The position numbers and the translations under genes were made by a program. A DNA stretch of 64,000 nt, taken from Synechococcus sp. 8F6. GTDB lineage: Bacteria > Cyanobacteriota > Cyanobacteriia > PCC-6307 > Cyanobiaceae. Every line of letters begins with the position of its first letter. Position 1 is the stretch's first letter. The stretch spans positions 111,261-175,260 of the forward strand of contig NZ_NQKZ01000004.1 of assembly GCF_002252665.1 (NCBI RefSeq), given 5' to 3'. Shown one piece after another: positions 9,123 to 19,718 of the stretch. A model generated the notes under the pieces. The model was not told the origin of the DNA. It searched no databases and saw nothing but the letters and a program-made list of their open reading frames with translations.

Positions 9123-10401
9123 CGTGCCGGTTTCTGACGTGCTGGTGGTGGGTGGCGGCCCGGCGGCCCTGGCCATCGCCGCTGAGCTGGCGGAGCGCCA
9201 GCTGCAGGTGGCCGTGCTGGCCGCGGCTGATCCCCGCGATCCCTGGCCCAACACCTACGGCATCTGGGGCGATGAGGTGGATGCCCTCGGCCTGGGCCAT
9301 CTGCTGGAGCACCGCTGGAGCCACACCTGCAGCTACTTCGGCTCCGGCAGCAGTGATCCTGCCGATCCAGCCAACAGCCCCACCCGCCACGGCCGCGACT
9401 ACGGCCTGTTCGACAAAACTCGGCTGCAGCAGTTCTGGCTGGGGCGCTGCGAGGCGGCTGGCGTGCAGTGGCTGCGGGGGTTGGCGCAGGAGCTGAGCCA
9501 TGGGGGTGGCCGCAGTCGGCTCACCTGCACGGATGGCGCCGTGCTTGAGGCGCGGCTGGTGGTGGATGCCAGCGGCCACCAGGCGGTGTTTGTGCAGCGG
9601 CCCGACCGGGGGCCGGTGGCGGGGCAGGCGGCCTATGGCGTGGTGGGGCGCTTCTCGGCGCCGCCGGTGGAGCCGGGGCAATTCGTGCTGATGGATTACC
9701 GCGCCGATCACCTCAGCGCAGCGGAGCGGCAGGAGCCCCCCACCTTTCTCTATGCAATGGACCTGGGGGAGGGCCGCTTCTTCGTGGAGGAAACCTCGCT
9801 GGCCCTGGCGCCGCCCGTGCCCTACGACACGCTGCGCTCCCGGCTGCAGCGGAGGCTGGCCCATCGCGGCGTGGCGATCGAGCAGGTGGAGCACGAAGAG
9901 TTCTGCCTGTTTCCGATGAACCTGCCCCTGCCGGATCTCGATCAACCGGTGTTGGGCTTCGGTGGGGCCGCGGCGATGGTGCATCCGGCCTCGGGCTACA
10001 TGGTGGGGTCGCTGCTGCGCCGGGCTCCTGGGGTGGCGGATGCGGTGGCGGCGGCGCTGGAGGCGGATCCCGCGGCTTCACCAGCCCAATTGGCCCAGGC
10101 GGGCTGGCAGGCGTTGTGGTCGTTGGAGCTGCGCCGCAAGCATGCGCTCTACCAATTCGGACTGGAGAAGCTGATGCGTTTCTCCGAGTCCCAGCTGCGG
10201 GCCCACTTCGCCACCTTCTTCGCCCTGCCCGATGCCCAGTGGTATGGCTTCCTGGCCAACACCGCCAGCGTTCCCGAATTGGTGGCGGCCATGGTGCGGT
10301 TGTTTGCCACCGCCCCCTGGAGCGTGAAGGCCGGCCTGATGGCCATGCAGGGGCGGGAGCTGGCGCTGGGCCTGCGGCTGGCCTGGCCGGTGGGCAGCTG
10401 A
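9115..10401 (+). CDS. crtL: Lycopene cyclase CrtL
   Basis: This is a 428-residue FAD/NAD(P)-binding lycopene cyclase. The dinucleotide fold is at the N-terminus (VLVVGGGPAALAIAAEL, residues 9-25). The family motif PNTYGIWGDEV follows, then GLFDKTRLQQF, the VVDASGH segment, and FVEETSLAL in the catalytic half. The enzyme cyclises lycopene ends to beta- (or epsilon-) ionone rings for beta-carotene and zeaxanthin synthesis in cyanobacterial membranes. Picocyanobacteria have two paralogous cyclases, and motif inspection does not decide which this is. It overlaps both the upstream gene and the downstream symporter (TGATG), so the three are probably co-transcribed after gyrA. Confidence 0.9.
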   Translation: MSDVPVSDVLVVGGGPAALAIAAELAERQLQVAVLAAADPRDPWPNTYGIWGDEVDALGLGHLLEHRWSHTCSYFGSGSSDPADPANSPTRHGRDYGLFDKTRLQQFWLGRCEAAGVQWLRGLAQELSHGGGRSRLTCTDGAVLEARLVVDASGHQAVFVQRPDRGPVAGQAAYGVVGRFSAPPVEPGQFVLMDYRADHLSAAERQEPPTFLYAMDLGEGRFFVEETSLALAPPVPYDTLRSRLQRRLAHRGVAIEQVEHEEFCLFPMNLPLPDLDQPVLGFGGAAAMVHPASGYMVGSLLRRAPGVADAVAAALEADPAASPAQLAQAGWQALWSLELRRKHALYQFGLEKLMRFSESQLRAHFATFFALPDAQWYGFLANTASVPELVAAMVRLFATAPWSVKAGLMAMQGRELALGLRLAWPVGS

Positions 10402-12562
10402 TGGCTGCGCGCCGCACCCTGGGATCGCTCTGGCCGCGTTCAATCGGCAACCAGTGCCTGTTGATGCTGCCGCTGGGCGTGCTGGTGGGCCTGCTCTGGC
10501 CCCAGGCTGCCGAGGCGCTCGAGCCCCTCGGTCGGCTGTTTCTGCAGGCCTCCCAGATCGTTGTGATGCCGTTTTTGATCTGCGAGCTGGTGGTGGGCTT
10601 CGGCTCGTTGCAGCCGGGCATGCTGCGCAGCTTCGTGCGCTCCGGGCTGGTGGTGCTGCTGGGCCTGTGGTTCGCGGCGGGGGCAGTGGTGCTGCTGCTG
10701 CCGTGCTTCCTGCCGCCCCTGGTCACCTCCCAGTTTTTTCACGCCGGGCTATTCGAGCGACCGCAGCCGGTCGATCTGCTGGGGGTGTATTTGCCCGACA
10801 ACATCTTCAGCGGCCTAGCCGCAGACAATTTTCCCGCCGTGGTGCTGTTCAGCTCGGTGCTGGGGATGGTGCTCCAGAGCCTGGAGACCAAGGCCCGGCT
10901 GCTGGAGCCCCTGGAGGTGATCCGGCAGCTGTTTTCGGGGCTCAACCGCCTGGTGGCGCGGATCGTTCCCTTCGGCATCTTCGCGCTCACGGCCCTCAAC
11001 ACTGCTCGGCTCGACTGGCCGCAGCTGCTGCGCATCCAGGGTTTCTTCCAGCTCTCGATGCTCGGCTTCCTGCTGCTCACGATCCTGTGCGCCGGCATGC
11101 TGCTGGCCCTGGTGCCTCTGCCGGCGGGTCTGCTCTGGCGCGCGATCCGGGGGCCGCTGGTGCTCACCGCCAGCAGCGCCAACCTTCTGATTACGCTGCC
11201 GATGCTGGTGGAGAACCTGCGCCACGAACTGCCCGCCAGCCTCGATCCAGGCGGGCGCCAGCCCCAGGCCGCCGATGAACTGGCCCCGCTGGTGTCACTC
11301 GGCTATGCCCTGCCCACCCTGGGGCAGGTGGCGGCGCTCTGGTTCATCCCCTTCGCCGGCTGGTATGTGGATCAGCCGTTGAGCCCCGCCCAGAGCGCCA
11401 GGATGCTGCTCACGGCCATCCCGGCCGCCGTTTCCGGGCTGAAGGCGGTGATCCGCGAGGAGCTGCAGGCCCGCGGTCTGCCGCTTGATCTGCTCCAGCT
11501 GATCTACATCAACGGCGAGTGGCTCTACCGCTTTGAGAAGGTGCTGTCCCTCGAGGGGTTGGTGGTGCTGGCGGTGCTCGTCTATGCCCGGGCTGTGGGC
11601 CGCTGCCGCCTGCGGCCGCTGCCTCTGCTGGCGGCGCCTCTGCTGGCTGCTCTGTTTGCCTTGGGCGGCGGCCGCTTGGCCCGGGCCCAGCTGGCGCAGG
11701 CGCTCGAGGGCACCTACCGCAACGATCAGAAGCTGCTGGCCCTCGGATCTATCGACCAGCTCAAGCCGCCGCCTGCGCTGCAGCAGCTGCAGCCGGGGCC
11801 GGTGAGCCTGGCGGCGATCCTGCAGCGGCGGGTGCTGCGGGTGGGGGTTCGCTCTGACGGCATGCCCTGGGCGTATCGCAACGGCCGCGGAGAGCTGGTG
11901 GGCTACGACCTTGATCTGGTGTCAGCCCTGGCGCGTAGCCTCGGCGTGCGCCTGGAGGTGCGCGAGGCCGATCTGGAGAGCCTGGAACGCTGGCTGGATT
12001 CGGCCTGGATTGATCTGGCGGTGGGCGGCATCCAGACCAGCCCTCAGCGGGCCGTGCGCACCAGCTCAGCCAGGGCTACCAGCGGGTGCATCTGGCCCTG
12101 GTGGTGCCCGATGCCAAGGTGGCCCTGCTCCAGAACCTGCGCCAGCAGCGGTTGATGCGGCCGCTGCTGATTGCCGTTACCGATCCGCAGCTGCTCACCC
12201 CGGAGCTGCGCGATCAGCAGCGCCAGGAGCTGGCGGGCACCCAGGGGCGCCTCAGCCTGCAGCTGCAGCCCCTGGTCAGCAAGGATTTGTTTTTCGGCGC
12301 TGATGGTCAGAGCCGTTTCGATGGCCTGCTCACCACCGCCGAGGGTGGCTCCTCCTGGGCGGTGCTGCACCCCCGCACCACCTTGATTGCCCCGTTCGAG
12401 GATCGCCTGGCCGGCGAGCTGGTCTGGGCGATCGCAGGTGATGACGCTGCCCTGCGCCGCTACATCAACGCCTGGCTGGCGCGCGAGCAGGCCCGCGGAC
12501 AGATGGAGGCGCTCTTCGATTACTGGGTGCGGCTCAGCCCGTCGGAGCGGACAGGGCGCTGA
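10401..12562 (+). pseudogene. DAACS-type dicarboxylate/amino-acid symporter fused to periplasmic binding domain, interrupted by a frameshift
   Basis: Residues about 1-430 form a sodium/proton:dicarboxylate symporter (SDF family) with many hydrophobic segments and an HP1-like SSANLLITLPM motif. From about residue 465 the protein continues into a type-3 periplasmic solute-binding domain (LRVGVRSDGMPWAYRNGRGELVGYDLDL, then WIDLAVGGIQTSPQRAVRT). After Arg-Thr (about 12062) the frame shifts. The continuing sequence LSQGYQRVHLALVVPDAK, to the stop at 12560-12562, is in the next frame. One missing base at the ACC/AG junction (expected ACC CAG CTC, giving RTQLSQGYQ) explains it. This is either a recent mutation or a sequencing error. 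Restored, the product would be about 720 residues. A binding domain fused to a secondary carrier is uncommon. The start overlaps the crtL stop. Confidence 0.8.
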
Positions 12563-12755
12563 TGGCGTGCTGGCGGCACCGGGGTTGTCTATCCCAGCCA
12601 TCACCCACCAGGTGATGCAGCAGCAGGCGTCTGCCCGCAGCCCAGGCAGTCCTGAGGCCCCGGCGGTGGGTTGGGTTGGCAGGCGTTGCAGCGCAGCCTG
12701 GCGGCGCTCGCATGTCTTTGCCAGCGCCAGGGCGCCGCTGTGATGCCGGCAAGTT

Positions 12756-12801
12756 GCGACTTTTTGCCAGCTTGTGATCAAAAAGTCGCGACTTTTTGCC
12801 A
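12756..12801. promoter_or_regulatory. Perfect 20-bp palindrome and 14-bp direct repeat upstream of the DUF4143 ATPase
   Basis: A perfect palindrome with core AAAAAGTCGCGACTTTTT lies at 12779-12798. The 14-mer gcgactttttgcca occurs at 12756-12769 and again at 12788-12801, 32 bp apart, about three helical turns. The site ends about 20 bp before the ATG at 12822. It looks like an operator for a repressor, possibly autoregulatory; there is no loop and so no terminator character. Confidence 0.6.
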
Positions 12802-12821
12802 CTAGCCACTAGTTTGGTCGC

Positions 12822-13955
12822 ATGCAACGCTATCTCGAGGCCCAGCTTCGCCGTGATCTGGCCCGCAAGGCTGTTGTGCTGACGGGTGCCCGTCAGGTTG
12901 GCAAGACGACACTGGCCCGGCAGCTCATCGGGCAGGTCAGCTCGGCGAGCTACCTCAACTGGGACGTCCCCGCCGATCGTGCTGTGCTACTGCGGCAGTC
13001 ATGGGATCCGCGGGCAGCTTTGGTGGTTCTCGACGAGATCCACAAGATGCCTGCGTGGAAGCCATGGCTCAAGGGGGTTATCGATGCCAAGCCTGCAGAG
13101 CAAGCGCTGCTGGTCACCGGCAGTGCCCGCATGGACACCTTTCGGCAATCGGGCGAGTCATTGGCCGGCCGTTATCTGCATCTGCACCTCGATCCCATTT
13201 CGGTGCGCGAATGGTGCACGCAGACCGGAGCTGGGCCCGAGCGGGCGCTGCTGCATCTGATCGAGCGCGGTGGCTTCCCCGAGCCTGCACTGGCTGAAAG
13301 TGCCGATGAAGCCAGGCGTTGGCGCCGTCAGTACGCCACTGACCTGATTCGTGAAGACGTGCTCGAGTTTTCACGCCTGCAGGAGATCAATGCGATGCGG
13401 GTGTTTGTGGAGCTGCTGCGCGAACGCGTGGGCTCGCCCCTGTCGCTGGCTTCCGTGGCCCGAGACCTGGCGGTGTCGCCCACCACCTTGAAGCGTTATC
13501 TGCAGATCCTGCAGGCGCTCCACGTGGTGATTCTGGTACAGCCCTGGCACCGCAACATTGCCCGCTCACTGCTGCAGGCCCCAAAGGTGTATTTCATCGA
13601 TACCGGCATGGTGAAGGGTGATGAGGGCGTGCGTTTTGAGAATGCGGTCGCCGTCATGCTCTGCAAGCAGGTGCACTACCGCGGCGACACCACCGGCCGC
13701 GACGTCGGCCTTCACTACATCCGCACCAAGGATGGTGCCGAGGTTGATTTCTGCCTGAGTTGTGATGGTGCCCTCTACCAGCTGCTGGAGTGCAAGTTGT
13801 CAGACACCAGGCCCCATCGGGCCTTGGCACGCTTTGCAACACAATGCGTTGATGCCGAAGCGGTGCAATTGGTGCGCGATGCCAGACAGGTCGAACGGCG
13901 CGGAGTCATTGCGATCGAACCTGCTGCAGCCTGGTTGGCCCGCCTTGATGCCTGA
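12822..13955 (+). CDS. AAA ATPase, DUF4143 family
   Basis: This is a 377-residue ATPase of the widespread AAA_14/DUF4143 type. Walker A is GARQVGKTT (residues about 22-30) and a Walker-B-like VVLDEIH sits near residue 68, with a sensor segment ALLVTGSARMD. The middle contains a winged-helix-like stretch (LASVARDLAVSPTTLKRYLQILQ). The C-terminus (VDFCLSCDGALYQLLECKLSD) has the E-x-K pattern of a PD-(D/E)xK nuclease-like DUF4143 domain. The family is abundant in accessory genomes and has no settled function. A perfect palindrome lies just upstream. The neighbours are a broken transporter and a chimeric GNAT gene, which marks an accessory patch inside core genes. Confidence 0.85.
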   Translation: MQRYLEAQLRRDLARKAVVLTGARQVGKTTLARQLIGQVSSASYLNWDVPADRAVLLRQSWDPRAALVVLDEIHKMPAWKPWLKGVIDAKPAEQALLVTGSARMDTFRQSGESLAGRYLHLHLDPISVREWCTQTGAGPERALLHLIERGGFPEPALAESADEARRWRRQYATDLIREDVLEFSRLQEINAMRVFVELLRERVGSPLSLASVARDLAVSPTTLKRYLQILQALHVVILVQPWHRNIARSLLQAPKVYFIDTGMVKGDEGVRFENAVAVMLCKQVHYRGDTTGRDVGLHYIRTKDGAEVDFCLSCDGALYQLLECKLSDTRPHRALARFATQCVDAEAVQLVRDARQVERRGVIAIEPAAAWLARLDA

Positions 13956-13964
13956 TCGGAGCGC

Positions 13965-14133
13965 ATGACCGCCTTGCTCGGGCCCGCCGCCCTGGTTGCC
14001 CGCCTGCAGGCCGGCGAAGCGGTGCTGCTCCCGCCCGACAAGCCCCTATTCTTGATGGGGGCCGACCTGGCCCAGCTGCAGCAGCCTCGGGCTGCGGCTG
14101 CCCGCCTGCTCGATGGCCCACTAGTTGCTGGCC
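13965..14133 (+). pseudogene. Probable Sua5/YrdC N-terminal remnant
   Basis: The first 56 codons of the GNAT frame read LVARLQAGEAVLLP joined directly to PDKPLFLMGADLAQL. In Sua5/YrdC (TsaC) proteins these two segments are separated by about 25-30 residues (a PTDTLPGL region and KRRP). The sequence therefore looks like a Sua5 gene with an internal deletion, cut off around 14133, where base composition also becomes more AT-rich. This is inference from motif memory. Confidence 0.45.
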
Positions 14134-14735
14134 AAAAACAACTTACTGAAATCCAATTAAGCTCAGGGAATCGCATCGCCAACATCATGAATCGAGCTGA
14201 AAGTAGTCCCGTTGAGCTGATGCTCGCTGATTTTGATAAGCCTGAGCATCGGCATATCGTCTTGGTTTTAACCAGTGACTACTTTGCGTGGATGAACGGT
14301 GAGATTCAGCAGGCGATGGGCTGTTCCATCCCAGAGCTAGTTGGCATGGAGCTGGAGCCGTATATCGACTCAGTCATGGTGAGCGTCTGCCGCAGCACCC
14401 CTCCTGAAAGTGTGTTCTATTTCGCCACAATCCACGGTCGGTCCGTTGGCATGGGTGGATTGCGCCGTCTACCCGACGGCAGTGCCGAAGTGGTTCGAAT
14501 TTATACGAGACCCGAATATCGTGGATGTGGCATCGGCACAATGGTGTTGCAGCAGCTGATCAGCGAGGCGCGCCGCTTTGGCTACGCCATGCTCAAGTTG
14601 GATACCGGTGTGTTCATGAAGGCGGCCCAGTCCATCTACAAGGCAGCAGGCTTCGTGGAGATTGAGCCTTATCAGGGGGCAGAGCCTCCAGCAACAGTTC
14701 ACGCTATCTGGCTGTTCATGCAGAAAACGCTCTGA
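13965..14735 (+). CDS. GNAT-family N-acetyltransferase (start uncertain, chimeric N-terminus)
   Basis: The frame encodes 256 residues. Residues about 95-256 are a GNAT acetyltransferase with the acetyl-CoA pyrophosphate loop YRGCGIGTMVL and the following SEARRFGYAMLKLDTG and SIYKAAGFVEIEPY strands. The substrate is unknown. The first 55 or so residues do not belong to the domain and resemble a Sua5 scrap. The native start is probably the internal ATG at 14187 (MNRAESSPVELML), giving about 182 residues. The part after about 14130 is visibly less GC-rich than its neighbours, consistent with acquisition by transfer. It lies directly behind the DUF4143 gene (10 bp gap). Confidence 0.75.
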   Translation: MTALLGPAALVARLQAGEAVLLPPDKPLFLMGADLAQLQQPRAAAARLLDGPLVAGQKQLTEIQLSSGNRIANIMNRAESSPVELMLADFDKPEHRHIVLVLTSDYFAWMNGEIQQAMGCSIPELVGMELEPYIDSVMVSVCRSTPPESVFYFATIHGRSVGMGGLRRLPDGSAEVVRIYTRPEYRGCGIGTMVLQQLISEARRFGYAMLKLDTGVFMKAAQSIYKAAGFVEIEPYQGAEPPATVHAIWLFMQKTL

Positions 14736-14787
14736 TTCGAGGATGGTGACCAATCGCCACATCTGGTCACGTCACTTACAGCACCGC

Positions 14788-15585
14788 CTAATCGATGGAG
14801 GTGGGTGCCTCCAATTCCCCCAGCAGTTGGGCCGTCTCGGGCATCGCCGCCCCGCAGCTCTGTCCGCGTTGCAGGGGGTTGCGATAGATCGTCTGCAGCT
14901 CCATTGGCCGTCCCGCCCGCGCATCCAGTTGCATGCTCGGTGCATAGTCGGGAATCGCTTCAGTCTGGGCGAGGAAGCTGGCCACTACGTTGGCATCCAG
15001 GGGATTCCCCGTCGCCGCTGCCGCCTCCACCACCTCCTGCATGATCCGCTCGAGACGGTCCCGCAGAGCGGCGTCAGCCAACACCCCCTGGGTGCCCCTG
15101 CCGCTGACAACGCACAGACCCGAGAACGCCATATTCCAGACCAGCTTGCGCCAGCGCATGCGCTGGAGGCTCTCGCCGCAGTCGATTGGAACACCAGCGG
15201 CTCGTAGGTCGTCCGCCACCCAGTTGCAAGCCTGCTGAGCTTCATCGGACGGTTCGCCCGTGGCGCTCCAGAGGGCGAGATGGATCAGTCCCGCGGCGTA
15301 ATGCTTCACATGCGCTGGGGCCACCCGGCTGCAAGCGATGTCGCAGACCCCTCCCAGCACGATCGAGCCCGGTGAGGCCTCGGCAACGGCGTCTTCTCCA
15401 CCCAGCCCGTTCTGCAGCAGCAGGATCACCGCTGCTGGCGCCGCAAGCCCCGCCAGCAGCCCAGCAAGCTGGTGGTTGGCGGTGGACTTGATCGCCACGA
15501 TCAGCCCATCGACCGACCCCAGTTCCCGTACGTTCCCCACCAACTGGGAGGCGGGCACGGTGATATCACCCCAGGGGGAATCCAC
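14788..15585 (-). pseudogene. Ketopantoate-reductase-like protein lacking its NADPH-binding N-terminus
   Basis: The readable part (265 residues from GTG 15585) matches the later two thirds of PanE/ApbA. It has LLLQNGLGGEDAV, the C-terminal domain motif RWRKLVWNMAFSGL, and the PSMQLDARAGRPMELQTI segment. The family starts with a GxGxxG Rossmann motif about 75 residues earlier. Here the upstream sequence in this frame gives only an arginine-rich stretch, and traces such as GYCTSRG appear in another frame. I read it as 5'-decayed, perhaps still translated from the GTG. Without the dinucleotide motif it should not be an active reductase. Upstream lies an AT-richer stretch with the small secreted gene. 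Confidence 0.65.
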
Positions 15586-15948
15586 CCTTAATCCCTGCCG
15601 GCGGCCCCGCCTGCAGGGGATGCCGCTGGCCGGCTGGCAGCGCCGTGGCTCCTCGCGATGTGCAGTAACCAGGCCGCGTATCCGTTGGGCCGGGAGAAGC
15701 TGATGCAGTTTTCGAGGCTAGCTGCGGCTCAACTGCTCCACTTTCTTATCCCTGATGGATGCCGAGTGGAGTTGATGGCTGCAATGCTGATCCTGTTTGC
15801 CACTATCCCGCTGGGTGTAAAGCCGGCCTTCTGGTGCCCAGCTGGGTCTGAGCACCAGAAGAACACGGAGCATGTAGTTCGCCCCTGGTATGATTTATTT
15901 GTTGCTGGATTAGCTGCTGGCGCAATGGTCCTCAACAATTTCACCAAC

Positions 15949-16218
15949 ATGACGACATTTTCACGTGCTCTCCTGCTCCTCGGTCTTTTAGCCGGAGCGT
16001 TCGCGCCCCTTGCAGCCAACGCCGACTACTCGAAGTGCACGAAGAAGATTAAGTCCATGGGCTATTTTATTACCGATGTCGACAACGACTGGGATCAGCC
16101 ATATGACAAGTTTGATGCCGTAAAAAATGGAAAAGTGTATAATATATGGGTCGATAAAAACACCTGTGAAATCAAGCAGGTTATCCTGGATAATGAAAAC
16201 CGTCGCTGGAATGATTGA
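15949..16218 (+). CDS. Small secreted PepSY-like protein
   Basis: This is an 89-residue protein. Residues 1-25 form a clear Sec signal peptide (MTTFSRALLLLGLLAGAF, ending ANA). The mature part of about 64 residues has the strand pattern of a PepSY unit (IKSMGYFITDVDND, YDKFDAVKNGKVYNIWVD, CEIKQVILD). It has two cysteines that could pair. The coding is AT-richer than the surroundings. The ATG at 15949 was chosen because it opens the signal peptide; the frame is open further upstream but encodes nothing recognisable. Function unknown; PepSY units are often inhibitors or periplasmic modulators. It stands alone between a decayed reductase and the convergent GH57 gene. Confidence 0.7.
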   Translation: MTTFSRALLLLGLLAGAFAPLAANADYSKCTKKIKSMGYFITDVDNDWDQPYDKFDAVKNGKVYNIWVDKNTCEIKQVILDNENRRWND

Positions 16219-16257
16219 ATCCGTCTGCTTGATTGGTTTGGGCCGCTGATCGCCTGC

Positions 16258-17829
16258 TCAGGCCGATGGCATGCCTGCCCAATCAGCGGCATTGAGCAGC
16301 GGAAACAGCCCGTCTTCGACGCTGATGGCCTCGAGCCATTGGGCCGGAAGCTCGGTGCCGTTGTCGATGGCATCGATCAGGCGCCAGAAGCGGTCGAGGT
16401 GACGCTCGATCCGCTCCTTGGCCAGCTCGGTGGTGGTGCCGGCCCGCAGGATGAAGCTCCAGTCGGAGCTCTGGGCCAGCAGCAGCTCGCGGCCAGCCTG
16501 GGTGAGCAGGTTGCGCTGGGCCTCGCTGCCCACTCCCTGCTGCACCCGCCGCACCATCGCCAGGGAGGCCCGTTGCCACTCCGCCACCACCCAGGCGTTG
16601 GTCTCGTTGAGCCAATAGTCGTGGTAGCCACCCTGGCCCCAGCTGCTGGGGGAGGGGCGGCACACCTGCAGGGGATCGCCGCTGGCCAGGCTCTCGCGCA
16701 GGGTCACCAGGCGCACCCCGGCTGCGCTGGCTTGGCGAAACAGGGCGGCCAGGAACTGGGGCCCTTCAAACCACCAGTGGCCAAACAGTTCAGCGTCGAA
16801 GGGGGCCACCAGCAGGGGCCGGCGCTCCATCGAGCGTGCCAGCCCGGTCAGTTCCTCGGCCCGGCCCTCCAGGTAGGCGGCGGCGTGTTGCTCAATGCGC
16901 TCGGCGGCAACCTCAGGCTCGTAGGGCAACTTCTGGTCGAGTGGGCAGCCCTGGGCGCTGACCCGGTGCAGCTTCAGGCCCAGGGGGCGGCGGCTGCGGA
17001 TGCCGTGGCTGGTTAGTTCGGCTTCGGGGAGGTCCCAGCCCAGGTCGCGGTGAAATTCCCGGTAGGCCCCATCGCCGGGGTAGCCCTCGCGGGCGCTCCA
17101 CACCGGCAGGGTGGCGCTGCTGTCGCGGCCGAACAAGGCCACCCCCGCCGGCGAGCAGATCGGCGCAAACACCCCGTAGCGGGGCCGTGGCAGGGCGTGC
17201 AGCAGACCGTGGGCGTCGAGCACCGAGTAGCGCAGGCCGGCGGCCACCAGCTGCTGGTCGAGCCCCTCGTAGTAGGCGCACTCCGGCAGCCAGATGCCGA
17301 GGGGCCGCTCGCCCAGCAGCCGCTCGTGCTCGCGCACGGCTGTCACCAGCTGGGCCCGCACCGCCTCGGGCACCTGGCGCAGCAGGGGCAGGTAGCCGTG
17401 GGTGGCGCCGCAGGTAATCAGGTCGAGCACGCCCTGCTGCTGCAGGCGCCGGAAGCGGGGGATCAGGGCCCCCTCGATCTGGATCCACTGCTCCACCACC
17501 GCAACAAGCTGGCTGGCCAGGTGGGTGGCAGCCTCGCCGAGCTCCTGCGGCGCCTGCTGCAGCAGCTCCTGGCGCAGGGCGATCCAGGGCAGGAAGCGGG
17601 CGTTGAGGGGGCGGTCGGCCAGCAGCGACAGCAGGGTGGGCGAGAGGCCGAGGGTGAGCCGGGGGCGCTGGCGCCGGTCAGCGGCGGCGGCCTCCAGCAC
17701 GGCGAGTAGTGGCAGGTAGCACTCCTGGAGCGCCTGGAAATACCAGTCTTCTTCCAGCGAACCGGGTTCGCTGGAGCGCACGTAGGGCAGATGCGCGTGG
17801 AGGACTAGGGCCAGATCGCCTGCGGCCAT
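16258..17829 (-). CDS. GH57 1,4-alpha-glucan branching enzyme (DUF1957)
   Basis: This is a glycoside hydrolase family 57 protein of about 523 residues. It opens with LALVLHAHLPYVRS, the first GH57 motif. The likely nucleophile Glu is in GIWLPECAYYEG and the acid/base Asp in VAPFDAELFGHWWFEGP; the C-terminal DUF1957 helical domain follows (YHDYWLNETNAWV). It would introduce alpha-1,6 branches into glycogen in the cytosol, alongside a GH13 GlgB found elsewhere in such genomes. I chose the ATG at 17829 (AGG six bases upstream); ATG 17835 and the open frame to 17871 are alternatives. It is divergent from leuA with an 86-bp gap. Confidence 0.9.
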   Translation of the reverse strand: MAAGDLALVLHAHLPYVRSSEPGSLEEDWYFQALQECYLPLLAVLEAAAADRRQRPRLTLGLSPTLLSLLADRPLNARFLPWIALRQELLQQAPQELGEAATHLASQLVAVVEQWIQIEGALIPRFRRLQQQGVLDLITCGATHGYLPLLRQVPEAVRAQLVTAVREHERLLGERPLGIWLPECAYYEGLDQQLVAAGLRYSVLDAHGLLHALPRPRYGVFAPICSPAGVALFGRDSSATLPVWSAREGYPGDGAYREFHRDLGWDLPEAELTSHGIRSRRPLGLKLHRVSAQGCPLDQKLPYEPEVAAERIEQHAAAYLEGRAEELTGLARSMERRPLLVAPFDAELFGHWWFEGPQFLAALFRQASAAGVRLVTLRESLASGDPLQVCRPSPSSWGQGGYHDYWLNETNAWVVAEWQRASLAMVRRVQQGVGSEAQRNLLTQAGRELLLAQSSDWSFILRAGTTTELAKERIERHLDRFWRLIDAIDNGTELPAQWLEAISVEDGLFPLLNAADWAGMPSA

Positions 17830-17915
17830 AACCATCCTGCGATCACGGCACTCTAGGCGTAGTGCCCGCATACAATTGACTAACTCATAGTCATTCCGCC
17901 TAGAGGGGCTCCCCT

Positions 17916-19559
<1,644 letters not shown>

Positions 19560-19718
19560 GCATGTGGGTGCGACATTTCAGCTTGGGCTCGCATCCCGGG
19601 TTTGCTGTTGTTTTTATTGATTAGCTAAGCCAAGACTAAGCTAAGCGCCAAAACATGACATCCCCCCTAGCCAGTCCCCTCCCCCTGAGTCATCTGATTC
19701 CTTCTAGCTCCCCCCGCC

